A stretch of DNA of 64,000 nt, from NCBI GenBank assembly GCA_964492065.1, contig CAZBHH010000003.1, positions 1 through 64,000 on the forward strand. Reading direction: 5' to 3'. Under the pieces are notes generated by a model, which was not told the origin of the DNA, did no database searches, and saw only the letters and a program-made list of their open reading frames with translations. The translations under genes were made by a program, and so were the position numbers. Below, one piece after another: positions 34,764-42,359 of this stretch; position 1 is the stretch's first letter, and each line of letters begins with the position of its first letter. The stretch is from JADKAC01 sp964492065. Lineage in GTDB: Bacteria; Bacteroidota; Bacteroidia; Chitinophagales; BACL12.

Positions 34764-35333
34764 ATGCCAAAGGCAACTCTCTTTATTAAAAATATGGTAT
34801 GCAATCGCTGCATCACGGCCGTGCGCAGCACCTTTGAGAACCTGGGGCTGGAGGTGGTGCATATTGCGCTTGGGGAAATCACGTTGGCAAAGGCTCTTAC
34901 TAAGCATCAGAGAACAACGGTGAATACCGCATTATGCGCTCTCGGTTTTGAAATTATTGACGATAAAAAAAGCCGTATCATCGAGCAGATTAAAAACTAT
35001 ATTATTGCCTTTGTCCGCAATGGCAAAGGCCGGGAACATACCAATCTTTCGGAGGCGCTCAGCCGGGAACTGCACTACGATTACAATTATTTGTCTAACC
35101 TGTTTTCAGCCGTTGAAGGCACTACCATTGAGCAGTACATGATTGCACAAAAAATTGAAAGGGTAAAGGAACTGCTGGTTTATGATGAACTCACGCTGAG
35201 CGAAATTGCTTTTCAACTAAATTATTCAAGTGTCGCTTACCTGAGCAATCAGTTTAAGAAAGTCACGGGTTTAACACCGGGGCATTTTAAGAAAATACGT
35301 GAAAACCGGCGCAAGCCGCTTGACGAAGTGTAA
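34764..35333 (+). CDS. AraC-family regulator with N-terminal HMA-like metal-binding domain
   Basis: 189 residues in two parts. Residues 1-68 look like a heavy-metal-associated (HMA/CopZ-like) ferredoxin fold with the metal-binding pair in KNMVCNRCITAV. Residues about 75-185 are an AraC/XylS DNA-binding domain with two helix-turn-helix units (LSEIAFQLNYSSVAYLSNQFKK is the second). This compact fusion is recurrent in Bacteroidota beside copper ATPases. The next gene is copA, 83 bp downstream, and an inverted repeat lies in the gap. A role as copper-sensing activator is inference from domain and context. Confidence 0.85.
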   Translation: MPKATLFIKNMVCNRCITAVRSTFENLGLEVVHIALGEITLAKALTKHQRTTVNTALCALGFEIIDDKKSRIIEQIKNYIIAFVRNGKGREHTNLSEALSRELHYDYNYLSNLFSAVEGTTIEQYMIAQKIERVKELLVYDELTLSEIAFQLNYSSVAYLSNQFKKVTGLTPGHFKKIRENRRKPLDEV

Positions 35334-35356
35334 ATTTTACAAATCAATTCCACAAT

Positions 35357-35388
35357 TTCGCAATAAACGCCTCACCTTTTGTTGCGAA
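35357..35388. promoter_or_regulatory. Inverted repeat in the copA promoter region (candidate operator)
   Basis: TTCGCAA (35357-35363) and TTGCGAA (35382-35388) form a perfect 7-bp inverted repeat with an 18-nt spacer. The right arm overlaps GAACTTTG (35386-35393), a one-mismatch -7 element upstream of copA. A similar half-site, TTCGCAG, lies at 34742-34748 before the AraC gene. It may be the binding site of the AraC regulator. Confidence 0.45.
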
Positions 35389-35416
35389 CTTTGAAACGTA
35401 CCGCAATTCAATCATT

Positions 35417-37831
35417 ATGACAACTAAAGATAACACACTTATATATCTCCCTCTGGAACATGTGGACAGCGCACATTGTGCAACCATTGTCGAAAATGGT
35501 CTGAAGCGCATTAAGGGATTTGAAACAACCCGGGTAGAACTAAACAACCGCAGAGCTGTTTTACACCTAAACGAAGGAGGAGATTTGAAAGAAGCGGTGA
35601 AAACGGTGAAAGATCTCGGCTATGGCGTAACAACCACCAGGCATACTTTTCCTGTGTTGGGAATGACCTGCGCATCCTGTGCACTCAGCGCAGAGACCAT
35701 TGTAAAATCCCAACCGGGCGTAATCTCTGCTTCGGTGAATTTTGCATCGGGAAATCTCAGCGTTGAATACCTGCCCGAAATGACAAATCCACTCGCACTA
35801 CAAAAAGCTGTCCAAACGCTGGGATACGATTTGTTTATCGAGGAAACCAACAGTCCCGATAAGACCATAGAGCAAATTCACAAACAGAAATTTCAAGCAT
35901 TAAAAACCAAAACGGTTTGGGCAATTATTCTATCACTGCCGGTGGTGATAATCGGGATGTTTTTCATGGATATTCAATATGCGAACCTATTGATGTGGGC
36001 ATTTTCCACGCCTGTCGTACTGTGGCTGGGCAGGGATTTTTTTATCAATGCGTGGAAACAGGCCCGCCACCGCTCCGCCAATATGGATACGCTGGTCGCA
36101 TTGAGTACGGGGATCGCCTACCTGTTCAGCGTTTTCAATATGTTGTTCCCCGGATTTTGGCAGTCCAGGGGCTTGGAAGCGCACGTGTATTTTGAAGCGG
36201 CAGCAGTAATCATTGCGTTTATCCTGCTGGGAAAGTTGTTGGAAGAAAGCGCAAAGGGCAACACTTCCGCAGCGTTGAAAAAACTGATGGGTTTACAACC
36301 AAAAACCGTAACCGTTATCCAGGCAGACGGCAGCGGGAAACCGACGGCAATAGAAGCAGTGTTACCCGGCGATATCCTGATGGTAAAACCGGGTGAAAAA
36401 ATTGCAGTTGACGGCGTACTGATTTCAGGCAGTTCCTATGTGGACGAAAGTATGTTGAGCGGTGAACCCGTTCCGGTATTCAAACAGGAACATGCAAAGG
36501 TATTTGCGGGAACGATTAATCAAAAAGGCAGCTTCCGGTTTAAGGCTGTAAAGGTTGGCAAAGAGACAATGCTCGCCCAGATAATTCAAATGGTGCAGGA
36601 CGCACAGGGCAGCAAAGCGCCGGTACAAAAACTGGTAGACAAGATTGCGGGCATCTTTGTGCCGGTAGTCATCGGAATTGCAATACTCACCTTCGTCGTA
36701 TGGTCTGTTTCAGGCGTTGAAAATGGCGTAGTCCACGGCTTGCTGGCAGCTATTACGGTTTTGGTAATCGCCTGCCCTTGTGCCCTGGGGCTGGCAACGC
36801 CGACAGCCATAATGGTGGGCGTTGGCAAAGGCGCTGAAAGAGGTATCCTGATTAAAGACGCCGAAAGCCTGGAATTGGCAAAAAAAACGGATGTGGTTAT
36901 CTTAGATAAAACAGGAACCATAACCGAGGGTAAGCCCCAGGTAACCGACGTGCAATGGCTGCACGATGACCCTACCGCCGCCGGCATACTGAAAGGTATC
37001 GAAATGCACTCCGAACACCCGTTGGCAGAAGCGGTGACTGCGCATTTTGAATATACGGATGCGGAAGCGGTGCACGCATTTCACAGCATCACGGGAAAAG
37101 GCGCAACAGCAAGTTTTGCCGACAAGACCTATTTTGCCGGCAACAAAACCTTGTTGGTAGAAAACAATATTGAAATTGCGGATATACTCTTAAAGAGTGC
37201 TGACAATTGGAGCAGCGGATCAAAAACGGTTATTTGGTTTGCCGACAACCGGCAGGCTTTAGCGGTAATCGCCATCGCCGATACGATTAAGGAAACTTCG
37301 GTGGCGGCGATAAAAAAAATGCAGTCCATGGGACTCGCATTGTATATGTTAACGGGCGACAACGAGGCTACTGCCAAAGCAATTGCGCAACAAACGGGCA
37401 TCGGCCATTACAAAGCCGAAATGCTGCCGCAACACAAGGCGGAATTTATCCGGGAGCTGCAGCAACAGGGTAAAACGGTGGCAATGGTCGGCGACGGCAT
37501 CAACGACAGTACTGCGCTGGCAACGGCAGATGTGAGCATCGCCATGGGCAAGGGTTCGGATATCGCTATGGATGTCGCCAAAATGACAATTATTTCTTCC
37601 GACTTAACCAAAATCCCGGAGGCGATACAGATATCCAGGCAAACGGTGGCCACAATAAAGCAAAATCTGTTCTGGGCATTTATCTATAACACCATAGGTA
37701 TCCCGATTGCAGCGGGGATCCTGTTCCCCTTCAGCGGGTTCCTGCTCAACCCGATGATTGCCGGTGGCGCTATGGCGCTGAGCAGTGTGAGCGTGGTGAG
37801 TAACAGCCTGCGGTTGAAATGGAAAAAATAA
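35417..37831 (+). CDS. copA: Cu(I)-exporting P1B-type ATPase CopA
   Basis: 804 residues. An N-terminal degenerate HMA domain (1-70, with one Cys in DSAHCA) is followed by an intact one with GMTCASC (Cys85, Cys88). Then come eight transmembrane helices, the actuator loop with MLSGEPVPV, the ion-channel motif ACPCALG (about 452-454), phosphorylation site DKTGT (about Asp496), the HP signature in EMHSEHPLAEA, and GDGIND near 691. IYN in helix 7 and MALSS in helix 8 mark the Cu(I) subgroup. It exports copper from the cytoplasm. It follows the AraC/HMA regulator. Confidence 0.95.
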   Translation: MTTKDNTLIYLPLEHVDSAHCATIVENGLKRIKGFETTRVELNNRRAVLHLNEGGDLKEAVKTVKDLGYGVTTTRHTFPVLGMTCASCALSAETIVKSQPGVISASVNFASGNLSVEYLPEMTNPLALQKAVQTLGYDLFIEETNSPDKTIEQIHKQKFQALKTKTVWAIILSLPVVIIGMFFMDIQYANLLMWAFSTPVVLWLGRDFFINAWKQARHRSANMDTLVALSTGIAYLFSVFNMLFPGFWQSRGLEAHVYFEAAAVIIAFILLGKLLEESAKGNTSAALKKLMGLQPKTVTVIQADGSGKPTAIEAVLPGDILMVKPGEKIAVDGVLISGSSYVDESMLSGEPVPVFKQEHAKVFAGTINQKGSFRFKAVKVGKETMLAQIIQMVQDAQGSKAPVQKLVDKIAGIFVPVVIGIAILTFVVWSVSGVENGVVHGLLAAITVLVIACPCALGLATPTAIMVGVGKGAERGILIKDAESLELAKKTDVVILDKTGTITEGKPQVTDVQWLHDDPTAAGILKGIEMHSEHPLAEAVTAHFEYTDAEAVHAFHSITGKGATASFADKTYFAGNKTLLVENNIEIADILLKSADNWSSGSKTVIWFADNRQALAVIAIADTIKETSVAAIKKMQSMGLALYMLTGDNEATAKAIAQQTGIGHYKAEMLPQHKAEFIRELQQQGKTVAMVGDGINDSTALATADVSIAMGKGSDIAMDVAKMTIISSDLTKIPEAIQISRQTVATIKQNLFWAFIYNTIGIPIAAGILFPFSGFLLNPMIAGGAMALSSVSVVSNSLRLKWKK

Positions 37832-38069
37832 TATGTATGATCTATTGCATGCAAGTGGCGATGTACACATTTCCCCGGCGAAGGCGGGACGGCCTCCAAC
37901 TCACTGGCACGGCTCTTTTCTTCAGTGCTGCAATTGAGCACATCCATAAAATGTTTGTGAGGAATAAAAACAATAATTTTAATCTTATTTCAAATGGCAA
38001 TTTGCCGGGAACCGTGAATGTAAACTCAACAAATAGTCGCTTACAACTGAAATGAAAAATATATAGAGG

Positions 38070-39017
38070 ATGGCAGATGCGCACGACCATATGGACAAGT
38101 TGCATGGCGCTACAGACGCCGTTGAAACACAATCCGCAACAAAGGCATTGTCGATTGCCTTTTGGCTCAACCTCGTATTTTCTATCGTCGAAGTCGCGGG
38201 CGGCCTATTGATTAATTCTACCGCTGTCATCGCCGATGCCCTGCACGATTTTATGGATGCCGGCGCCATCGGCCTGGCAATTCTATTAGAAAGGATTTCG
38301 GCAAAAAAACGCACATCGAGATACTCGTATGGGTTCAAGCGGTTTTCGCTCCTGTCGGCATTGGGCCTTTCGCTGTTCCTGTTGGCGGGCGCCATCATCA
38401 TGATTGCCACTGCTTATAAGACATTTATCACGCCGCGGGAAGTACATAGCATCGGCATGTTGGGGCTGGCGGTGCTGGGTATAGCGGTAAACGGTTTTGC
38501 ATTCTTAAATATCAAACACAATAAAACACAGCATAATCATTCCCACGGTGGCCATAACTCCAACAGCAAGTCTATCATGTTGCACCTGCTGGAAGACGTA
38601 TTGGGCTGGGCTGCCGTATTAATTGGCGCAGTGATAATTCATTTCACGGGCTGGAACTGGATTGACGGCGTGTTGGCAATAGGAATTGCACTGTTTGTGG
38701 GATACAATGCATTGAAAAACCTGGTCCATATCGCAAAGGTCATGTTGCAGTCCGTACCCGAAAATGTCAATCTGCAGCAATTGCAGATCGAATTGAAACA
38801 AATTGAAGGCATCTCCGACATTCACGATGTCCATGTGTGGAGCCTTGACGGCAACTACAATGTCGGTTCGCTGCATGCGGTAGTGAATACTACGGCGATA
38901 AAATCGGAACAGGATGTGATGAGTGCCATTTGCAACCTGATGAAAAAACACAATATACAACATCCCACCGTTCAGATAGAATCCGGTGATAACAGTTGCG
39001 AACTGCAAAACTGTTAG
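38070..39017 (+). CDS. CDF-family divalent cation exporter (Zn/Co/Cd type)
   Basis: 315 residues with six transmembrane helices. The metal sites are HDFMD in helix 2 (His59, Asp63) and HLLED in helix 5 (His172, Asp176), the HxxxD pattern of zinc-type cation diffusion facilitators. A His-rich loop (HNKTQHNHSHGGH, about 150-162) lies between helices 4 and 5, and a C-terminal cytoplasmic domain (ISDIHDVHVWSLDG) follows. It removes Zn or related cations by proton exchange. The gene is 238 bp after copA. Confidence 0.93.
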   Translation: MADAHDHMDKLHGATDAVETQSATKALSIAFWLNLVFSIVEVAGGLLINSTAVIADALHDFMDAGAIGLAILLERISAKKRTSRYSYGFKRFSLLSALGLSLFLLAGAIIMIATAYKTFITPREVHSIGMLGLAVLGIAVNGFAFLNIKHNKTQHNHSHGGHNSNSKSIMLHLLEDVLGWAAVLIGAVIIHFTGWNWIDGVLAIGIALFVGYNALKNLVHIAKVMLQSVPENVNLQQLQIELKQIEGISDIHDVHVWSLDGNYNVGSLHAVVNTTAIKSEQDVMSAICNLMKKHNIQHPTVQIESGDNSCELQNC

Positions 39018-39317
39018 CGCCTTATGATTTTGACATCTGCAATAAAAAATCCGGGCGTACCTGTCTATAACCTGCAGCGAATAACATATTTAAGCTCCCA
39101 GGGCAAATGGAGTTCCATTGTTTATGCCGATGCCATCACGGCATTTCCCACTTAGGATTTTTTCAAATTATCCCGGCAAGGAGGAGCCGTGTTTCCCACT
39201 AATACAGTAAATGGATATACTTTGGAATATGAGCTGCTATATAAATATTTTTAATCCTGTTTGAGTAAATTTGTTAAAATAACAAGCGGTTATAACGCCA
39301 AAAACAGGTAACACAAA
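39018..39317. other. Intergenic region before crcB
   Basis: 300 bp. It holds a 43-codon frame (39024-39155) that starts 7 bp after the CDF stop and has no recognised homology, a hairpin ATGCCG/CGGCAT with a 9-nt loop (39124-39144), and the crcB -7 element at 39266-39273. No riboswitch consensus is clear. Confidence 0.4.
39266..39273 (+). promoter_or_regulatory. -7 promoter element of crcB
   Basis: TAAATTTG, a perfect TAnnTTTG match, 44 nt before the crcB ATG. Confidence 0.5.
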
Positions 39318-39692
39318 ATGAAAGAATTATTTACAATATTTATTGGAAGTGGCTTAGGCGGAATAATGCGTTTTGCACTCGGTAAATGGATTAACGGCCT
39401 GCATAATCATCCTTTTCCCTTTGGTACCTTTATAGTAAATATTATTGCCTGTTTCCTATTAGGTTTTGCAATCGGGCTTACTGACTACAAGCAGTTTTTT
39501 TCTCCAACAACGAGGCTGTTTTTAACCGTTGGATTCTGCGGTGGATTTAGCACATTTTCAACATTCAGCAGTGAAGTGCTGACACTGGCACAGCAAGGTC
39601 ATACTACGAGCCTGGTGGTGTATATTTTTAGTAGCGTTCTACTTTGTGTAACTGCGACCTTCAGCGGATTATGGATAGCAGGCAGAATTTAA
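39318..39692 (+). CDS. crcB: Fluoride ion channel CrcB (Fluc)
   Basis: 124 residues with four transmembrane helices, typical single-domain Fluc size. GTFIVNIIACFLLG in helix 2 supplies the conserved Asn, and GFCGGFSTFSTFSSE in helix 3 supplies the central Na+-binding break and the fluoride-lining Phe box. Fluc channels are dual-topology dimers that let F- out of the cell. A bidirectional terminator follows, shared with groL. Confidence 0.95.
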   Translation: MKELFTIFIGSGLGGIMRFALGKWINGLHNHPFPFGTFIVNIIACFLLGFAIGLTDYKQFFSPTTRLFLTVGFCGGFSTFSTFSSEVLTLAQQGHTTSLVVYIFSSVLLCVTATFSGLWIAGRI

Positions 39693-39780
39693 TATGCAGA
39701 TGCGCATAAAGGTGCAGAGGTATTAAACCGCATTAAATTCAATCATCAATTACGACACAAAGCTCTGCTCACCTCCCATA

Positions 39781-39811
39781 AAAAAACCCCGGGCTTCACC
39801 CCGGGGTTTTT
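39781..39811. terminator. Bidirectional terminator between crcB and groL
   Basis: Stem AACCCCGGG / CCCGGGGTT (arms 39785-39793 and 39800-39808) with a 6-nt loop. An A run precedes it and a T run follows it, so it can stop both crcB (+) and groS-groL (-) transcripts. Confidence 0.9.
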
Positions 39812-39831
39812 ATATTCTGCCGAAAAGGGAA

Positions 39832-41460
39832 TTACATCATTCCGTCCATTCCGCCGCCCATCGGGGGCATGGGTTCTTTCTTTTCGGGTTTATCGACGAT
39901 AGTACATTCAGTCGTCAGCAACAAACCTGCAATGGAGGCGGCATTTTCCAATGCGATACGGCTCACTTTCACCGGGTCGATCACACCGGCTTTCAGCAGG
40001 TTTTCAAAGTTCTCGGTGCGTGCATTAAAACCGAAGTCGGCTTTGCCCTCTTTTACTTTTTGTAAAATAATGGAGCCTTCGATACCGGCGTTTGCAACGA
40101 TCTGGCGCATGGGTTCTTCCAGCGCTCTGCGCACAATATTCACCCCGGTTTTCTCATCGGCATTGGTGGTTTTTACTTTATCCAGAGCCTCGATTGCACG
40201 GATATACACCACGCCGCCGCCGGGCACGATACCTTCTTCAACCGCAGCACGTGTGGCGTGTAACGCATCATCCACCCTGTCTTTTTTCTCTTTCATTTCC
40301 ACTTCGGTGGCTGCACCGACATATAAAACCGCAACACCGCCGCTCAGTTTCGCAAGGCGCTCCTGCAGTTTTTCCCTGTCGTAATCGGAGGTAGTCTTTT
40401 CTATCTGTGCCTTAATCTGCGAGATGCGGGCCTTGATACCGTCTTTTTTACCCGAACCGTTTACGATGGTTGTATTGTCCTTGTCCACGGAAACTTTTTC
40501 GGCACGGCCTAATGCACTCAACTCGGTAGTCTCCAGCTTATATCCTCTCTCCTCGCTAATAACGGTTCCGCCGGTGAGCACTGCTATATCTTCGAGCATT
40601 TCCTTTCTGCGATCGCCGAAGCCGGGCGCTTTCACGGCGCAAATTTTCAGCGTGCCGCGGATTTTGTTTACCACTAAGGTAGCCAGCGCTTCGCCGTCGA
40701 TATCTTCGGCGATGATCAACAGTTGTGCGCCTTGCTGCGCTACTTTCTCCAGCACCGGCAGCAGGTCTTTCATGGTGCTGATTTTCTTATCGTAGATGAG
40801 TATGTAAGGCCTGTCCATTTCGGCTTCCATGTGATCGGCGTTGGTGATGAAGTAGGGAGAGATATAGCCGCGGTCGAATTGCATACCCTCTACAACGTCC
40901 ACATAAGTATCCGTACCTTTTGCCTCTTCGACGGTGATAACGCCATCCTTGGAAACTTTTGCCATCGCTTCTGCAATCAACTTACCTATTGTGGAATCGT
41001 TGTTTGCGGAGATGGCAGCTACTTGTTCAATCTTACTGTTGTCGTTGCCCACATTTTTAGCCTGCTTCTTCAGGTCTTCTACCACGGCCACAACGGCTTT
41101 GTCAATACCCCGTTTCAGGTCCATCGGGTTAGCGCCGGCGGCCACATTCTTCAATCCGGCTGTCATGATTGCCTGAGCCAAAACGGTTGCAGTGGTAGTT
41201 CCATCGCCCGCGGCGTCGCTGGTTTTGGAGGCCACTTCTTTCACCATTTGTGCGCCCATGTTTTCAACGGCATCTTCCAGTTCAATTTCCTTTGCCACTG
41301 TAACGCCGTCTTTTGTAACGGCAGGAGCGCCATATTTTTTCTCTATAACTACGTTGCGACCTTTCGGGCCCAGGGTTACTTTTACCGCATTGGCCAGCTG
41401 GTCAACACCACTTTTTAACTTTTCTCTTGCTTCTGTATCGAAGGAGATGATCTTTGCCAT
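39832..41460 (-). CDS. groL: 60 kDa chaperonin GroEL
   Basis: 542 residues, standard length. The nucleotide-binding AGDGTTTATVL, the LGPKGRNVVIEKKYG segment near the N-terminus, AAVEEGIVPGGGV and the C-terminal GGM-type tail (PMGGGMDGMM) are all visible. GroEL forms the two-ring folding chamber in the cytoplasm and works with GroES. It lies 42 bp after groS in the same unit. Confidence 0.98.
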   Translation of the reverse strand: MAKIISFDTEAREKLKSGVDQLANAVKVTLGPKGRNVVIEKKYGAPAVTKDGVTVAKEIELEDAVENMGAQMVKEVASKTSDAAGDGTTTATVLAQAIMTAGLKNVAAGANPMDLKRGIDKAVVAVVEDLKKQAKNVGNDNSKIEQVAAISANNDSTIGKLIAEAMAKVSKDGVITVEEAKGTDTYVDVVEGMQFDRGYISPYFITNADHMEAEMDRPYILIYDKKISTMKDLLPVLEKVAQQGAQLLIIAEDIDGEALATLVVNKIRGTLKICAVKAPGFGDRRKEMLEDIAVLTGGTVISEERGYKLETTELSALGRAEKVSVDKDNTTIVNGSGKKDGIKARISQIKAQIEKTTSDYDREKLQERLAKLSGGVAVLYVGAATEVEMKEKKDRVDDALHATRAAVEEGIVPGGGVVYIRAIEALDKVKTTNADEKTGVNIVRRALEEPMRQIVANAGIEGSIILQKVKEGKADFGFNARTENFENLLKAGVIDPVKVSRIALENAASIAGLLLTTECTIVDKPEKKEPMPPMGGGMDGMM

Positions 41461-41502
41461 AATATTGATTTTAATTACTTGTTTACAAATTTGTTGAATT
41501 GA

Positions 41503-41787
41503 TTAAACGATAGCGAAGATGTCGCTTTCACGCATGATGAGATATTCTTTGCCGTCGATGGTAATCTCAGTACCGGCATACTTGCCGTACAACACCGTTT
41601 CGCCCACTTTAACGGTGATGGGCTCATCTTTCTTTCCGGGGCCAACGGCAACCACCGTGCCTTTCTGCGGTTTTTCTTTTGCAGTATCCGGAATAACCAA
41701 ACCACTCTTAGTGGTGCTTTCTGCAGCAGCTGCAAGAATTACTACTCGGTCAGCCAATGGCCGAATGCTAACTTTACTTTTTGTCAT
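41503..41787 (-). CDS. groS: 10 kDa chaperonin GroES
   Basis: 94 residues. IRPLADRVVILAAAA, the mobile loop ESTTKSGLVIPD that contacts GroEL, KGTVVAVGPGKKD and VLYGKYAGTEI are the family signatures. It is the lid of the GroEL chamber. It is first in the groS-groL operon. No CIRCE element was found upstream, but an inverted repeat lies 121 bp before the start. Confidence 0.97.
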   Translation of the reverse strand: MTKSKVSIRPLADRVVILAAAAESTTKSGLVIPDTAKEKPQKGTVVAVGPGKKDEPITVKVGETVLYGKYAGTEITIDGKEYLIMRESDIFAIV

Positions 41788-41907
41788 ATTGAGTTTTTAA
41801 TTTTTTTGTGAGTCATAAAAAAGTGTGACGCCTGCCTTGTACGATTTTTATGCCACCGGGCATTATCGGACATTATTGCAGCGAATGGAAACATATGACT
41901 TCAACCT

Positions 41908-41923
41908 ATGACAATTCTGTCAT
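41908..41923. promoter_or_regulatory. Inverted repeat upstream of groS
   Basis: ATGACA-ATTC-TGTCAT, a perfect 6-bp palindrome with a 4-nt centre, 121 bp before the groS start. A third ATGAC copy lies at about 41895. It could be an operator; no known regulator site matches. Confidence 0.3.
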
Positions 41924-41962
41924 GATTGGTTCAGTGCTTAATAGGATGTATTCCCGGAAATA

Positions 41963-42277
41963 TCAAGGCTGATTAGTCTCTTGCTCGGTACCGGCCTTGT
42001 CAGCTCCGTACTTTTCTTTGAGTTTGTTGTATTCTTTATCCACTGCGCTGATATCGTCGTGGTAAGCAGACCAGTAACTGAATGCGAGGCCTATTCCCCA
42101 TCCGAACAACGGGTATATGAACCAGTAGCCCGATGCATCACCTCGCTTATAACCGGAAAAATACCAAAGACCGATCAGGAAAATATTAATTACGATATAG
42201 GCATACAGGTGGCGTTTGAAGGCAATGCGCTTTTCCGCCATTTTCCATATTTTCTCGTCACCGGGATTCCGACTCAT
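41963..42277 (-). CDS. 2TM domain-containing protein
   Basis: 104 residues. After a charged N-terminus (AEKRIAFKRHLYAYIVINIFL) come two transmembrane helices joined by a short loop, the second with PLFGWGIGLAFSYW, then a charged tail. This is the pattern of the small 2TM family, widespread in Bacteroidota and also seen fused to histidine kinases. The protein likely sits in the inner membrane; its function is unknown. Confidence 0.85.
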   Translation of the reverse strand: MSRNPGDEKIWKMAEKRIAFKRHLYAYIVINIFLIGLWYFSGYKRGDASGYWFIYPLFGWGIGLAFSYWSAYHDDISAVDKEYNKLKEKYGADKAGTEQETNQP

Positions 42278-42359
42278 AGTTGTATTATTTTTTAAGGTAA
42301 AAATAAGGATTGTATCACATTAGCGTGCGTTGTTTTTTAATGTCAAAGCCATTCGGGTA

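Noticed and set aside
37832..38069. 79-codon frame and GGCAA-T-TTGCC palindrome between copA and the CDF gene
   Set aside because: The frame has no protein-like pattern, and the palindrome is short and overlaps another equally weak one (CAAAT/ATTTG), so neither is convincing as a gene or operator.
39018..39317. Possible fluoride riboswitch before crcB
   Set aside because: A GCCGATG...CGGC hairpin is slightly like the 5' part of the crcB motif, but the conserved 3' part (CTGATGACTCCTAC-like) is missing.
40723..41418. Long open frame antisense to groL
   Set aside because: It is a shadow of the conserved groL reading frame; its translation is His/Phe/Cys-rich without domain features.
41788..41962. 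CIRCE heat-shock operator upstream of groS
   Set aside because: No TTAGCACTC-N9-GAGTGCTAA or close variant is present on either strand.
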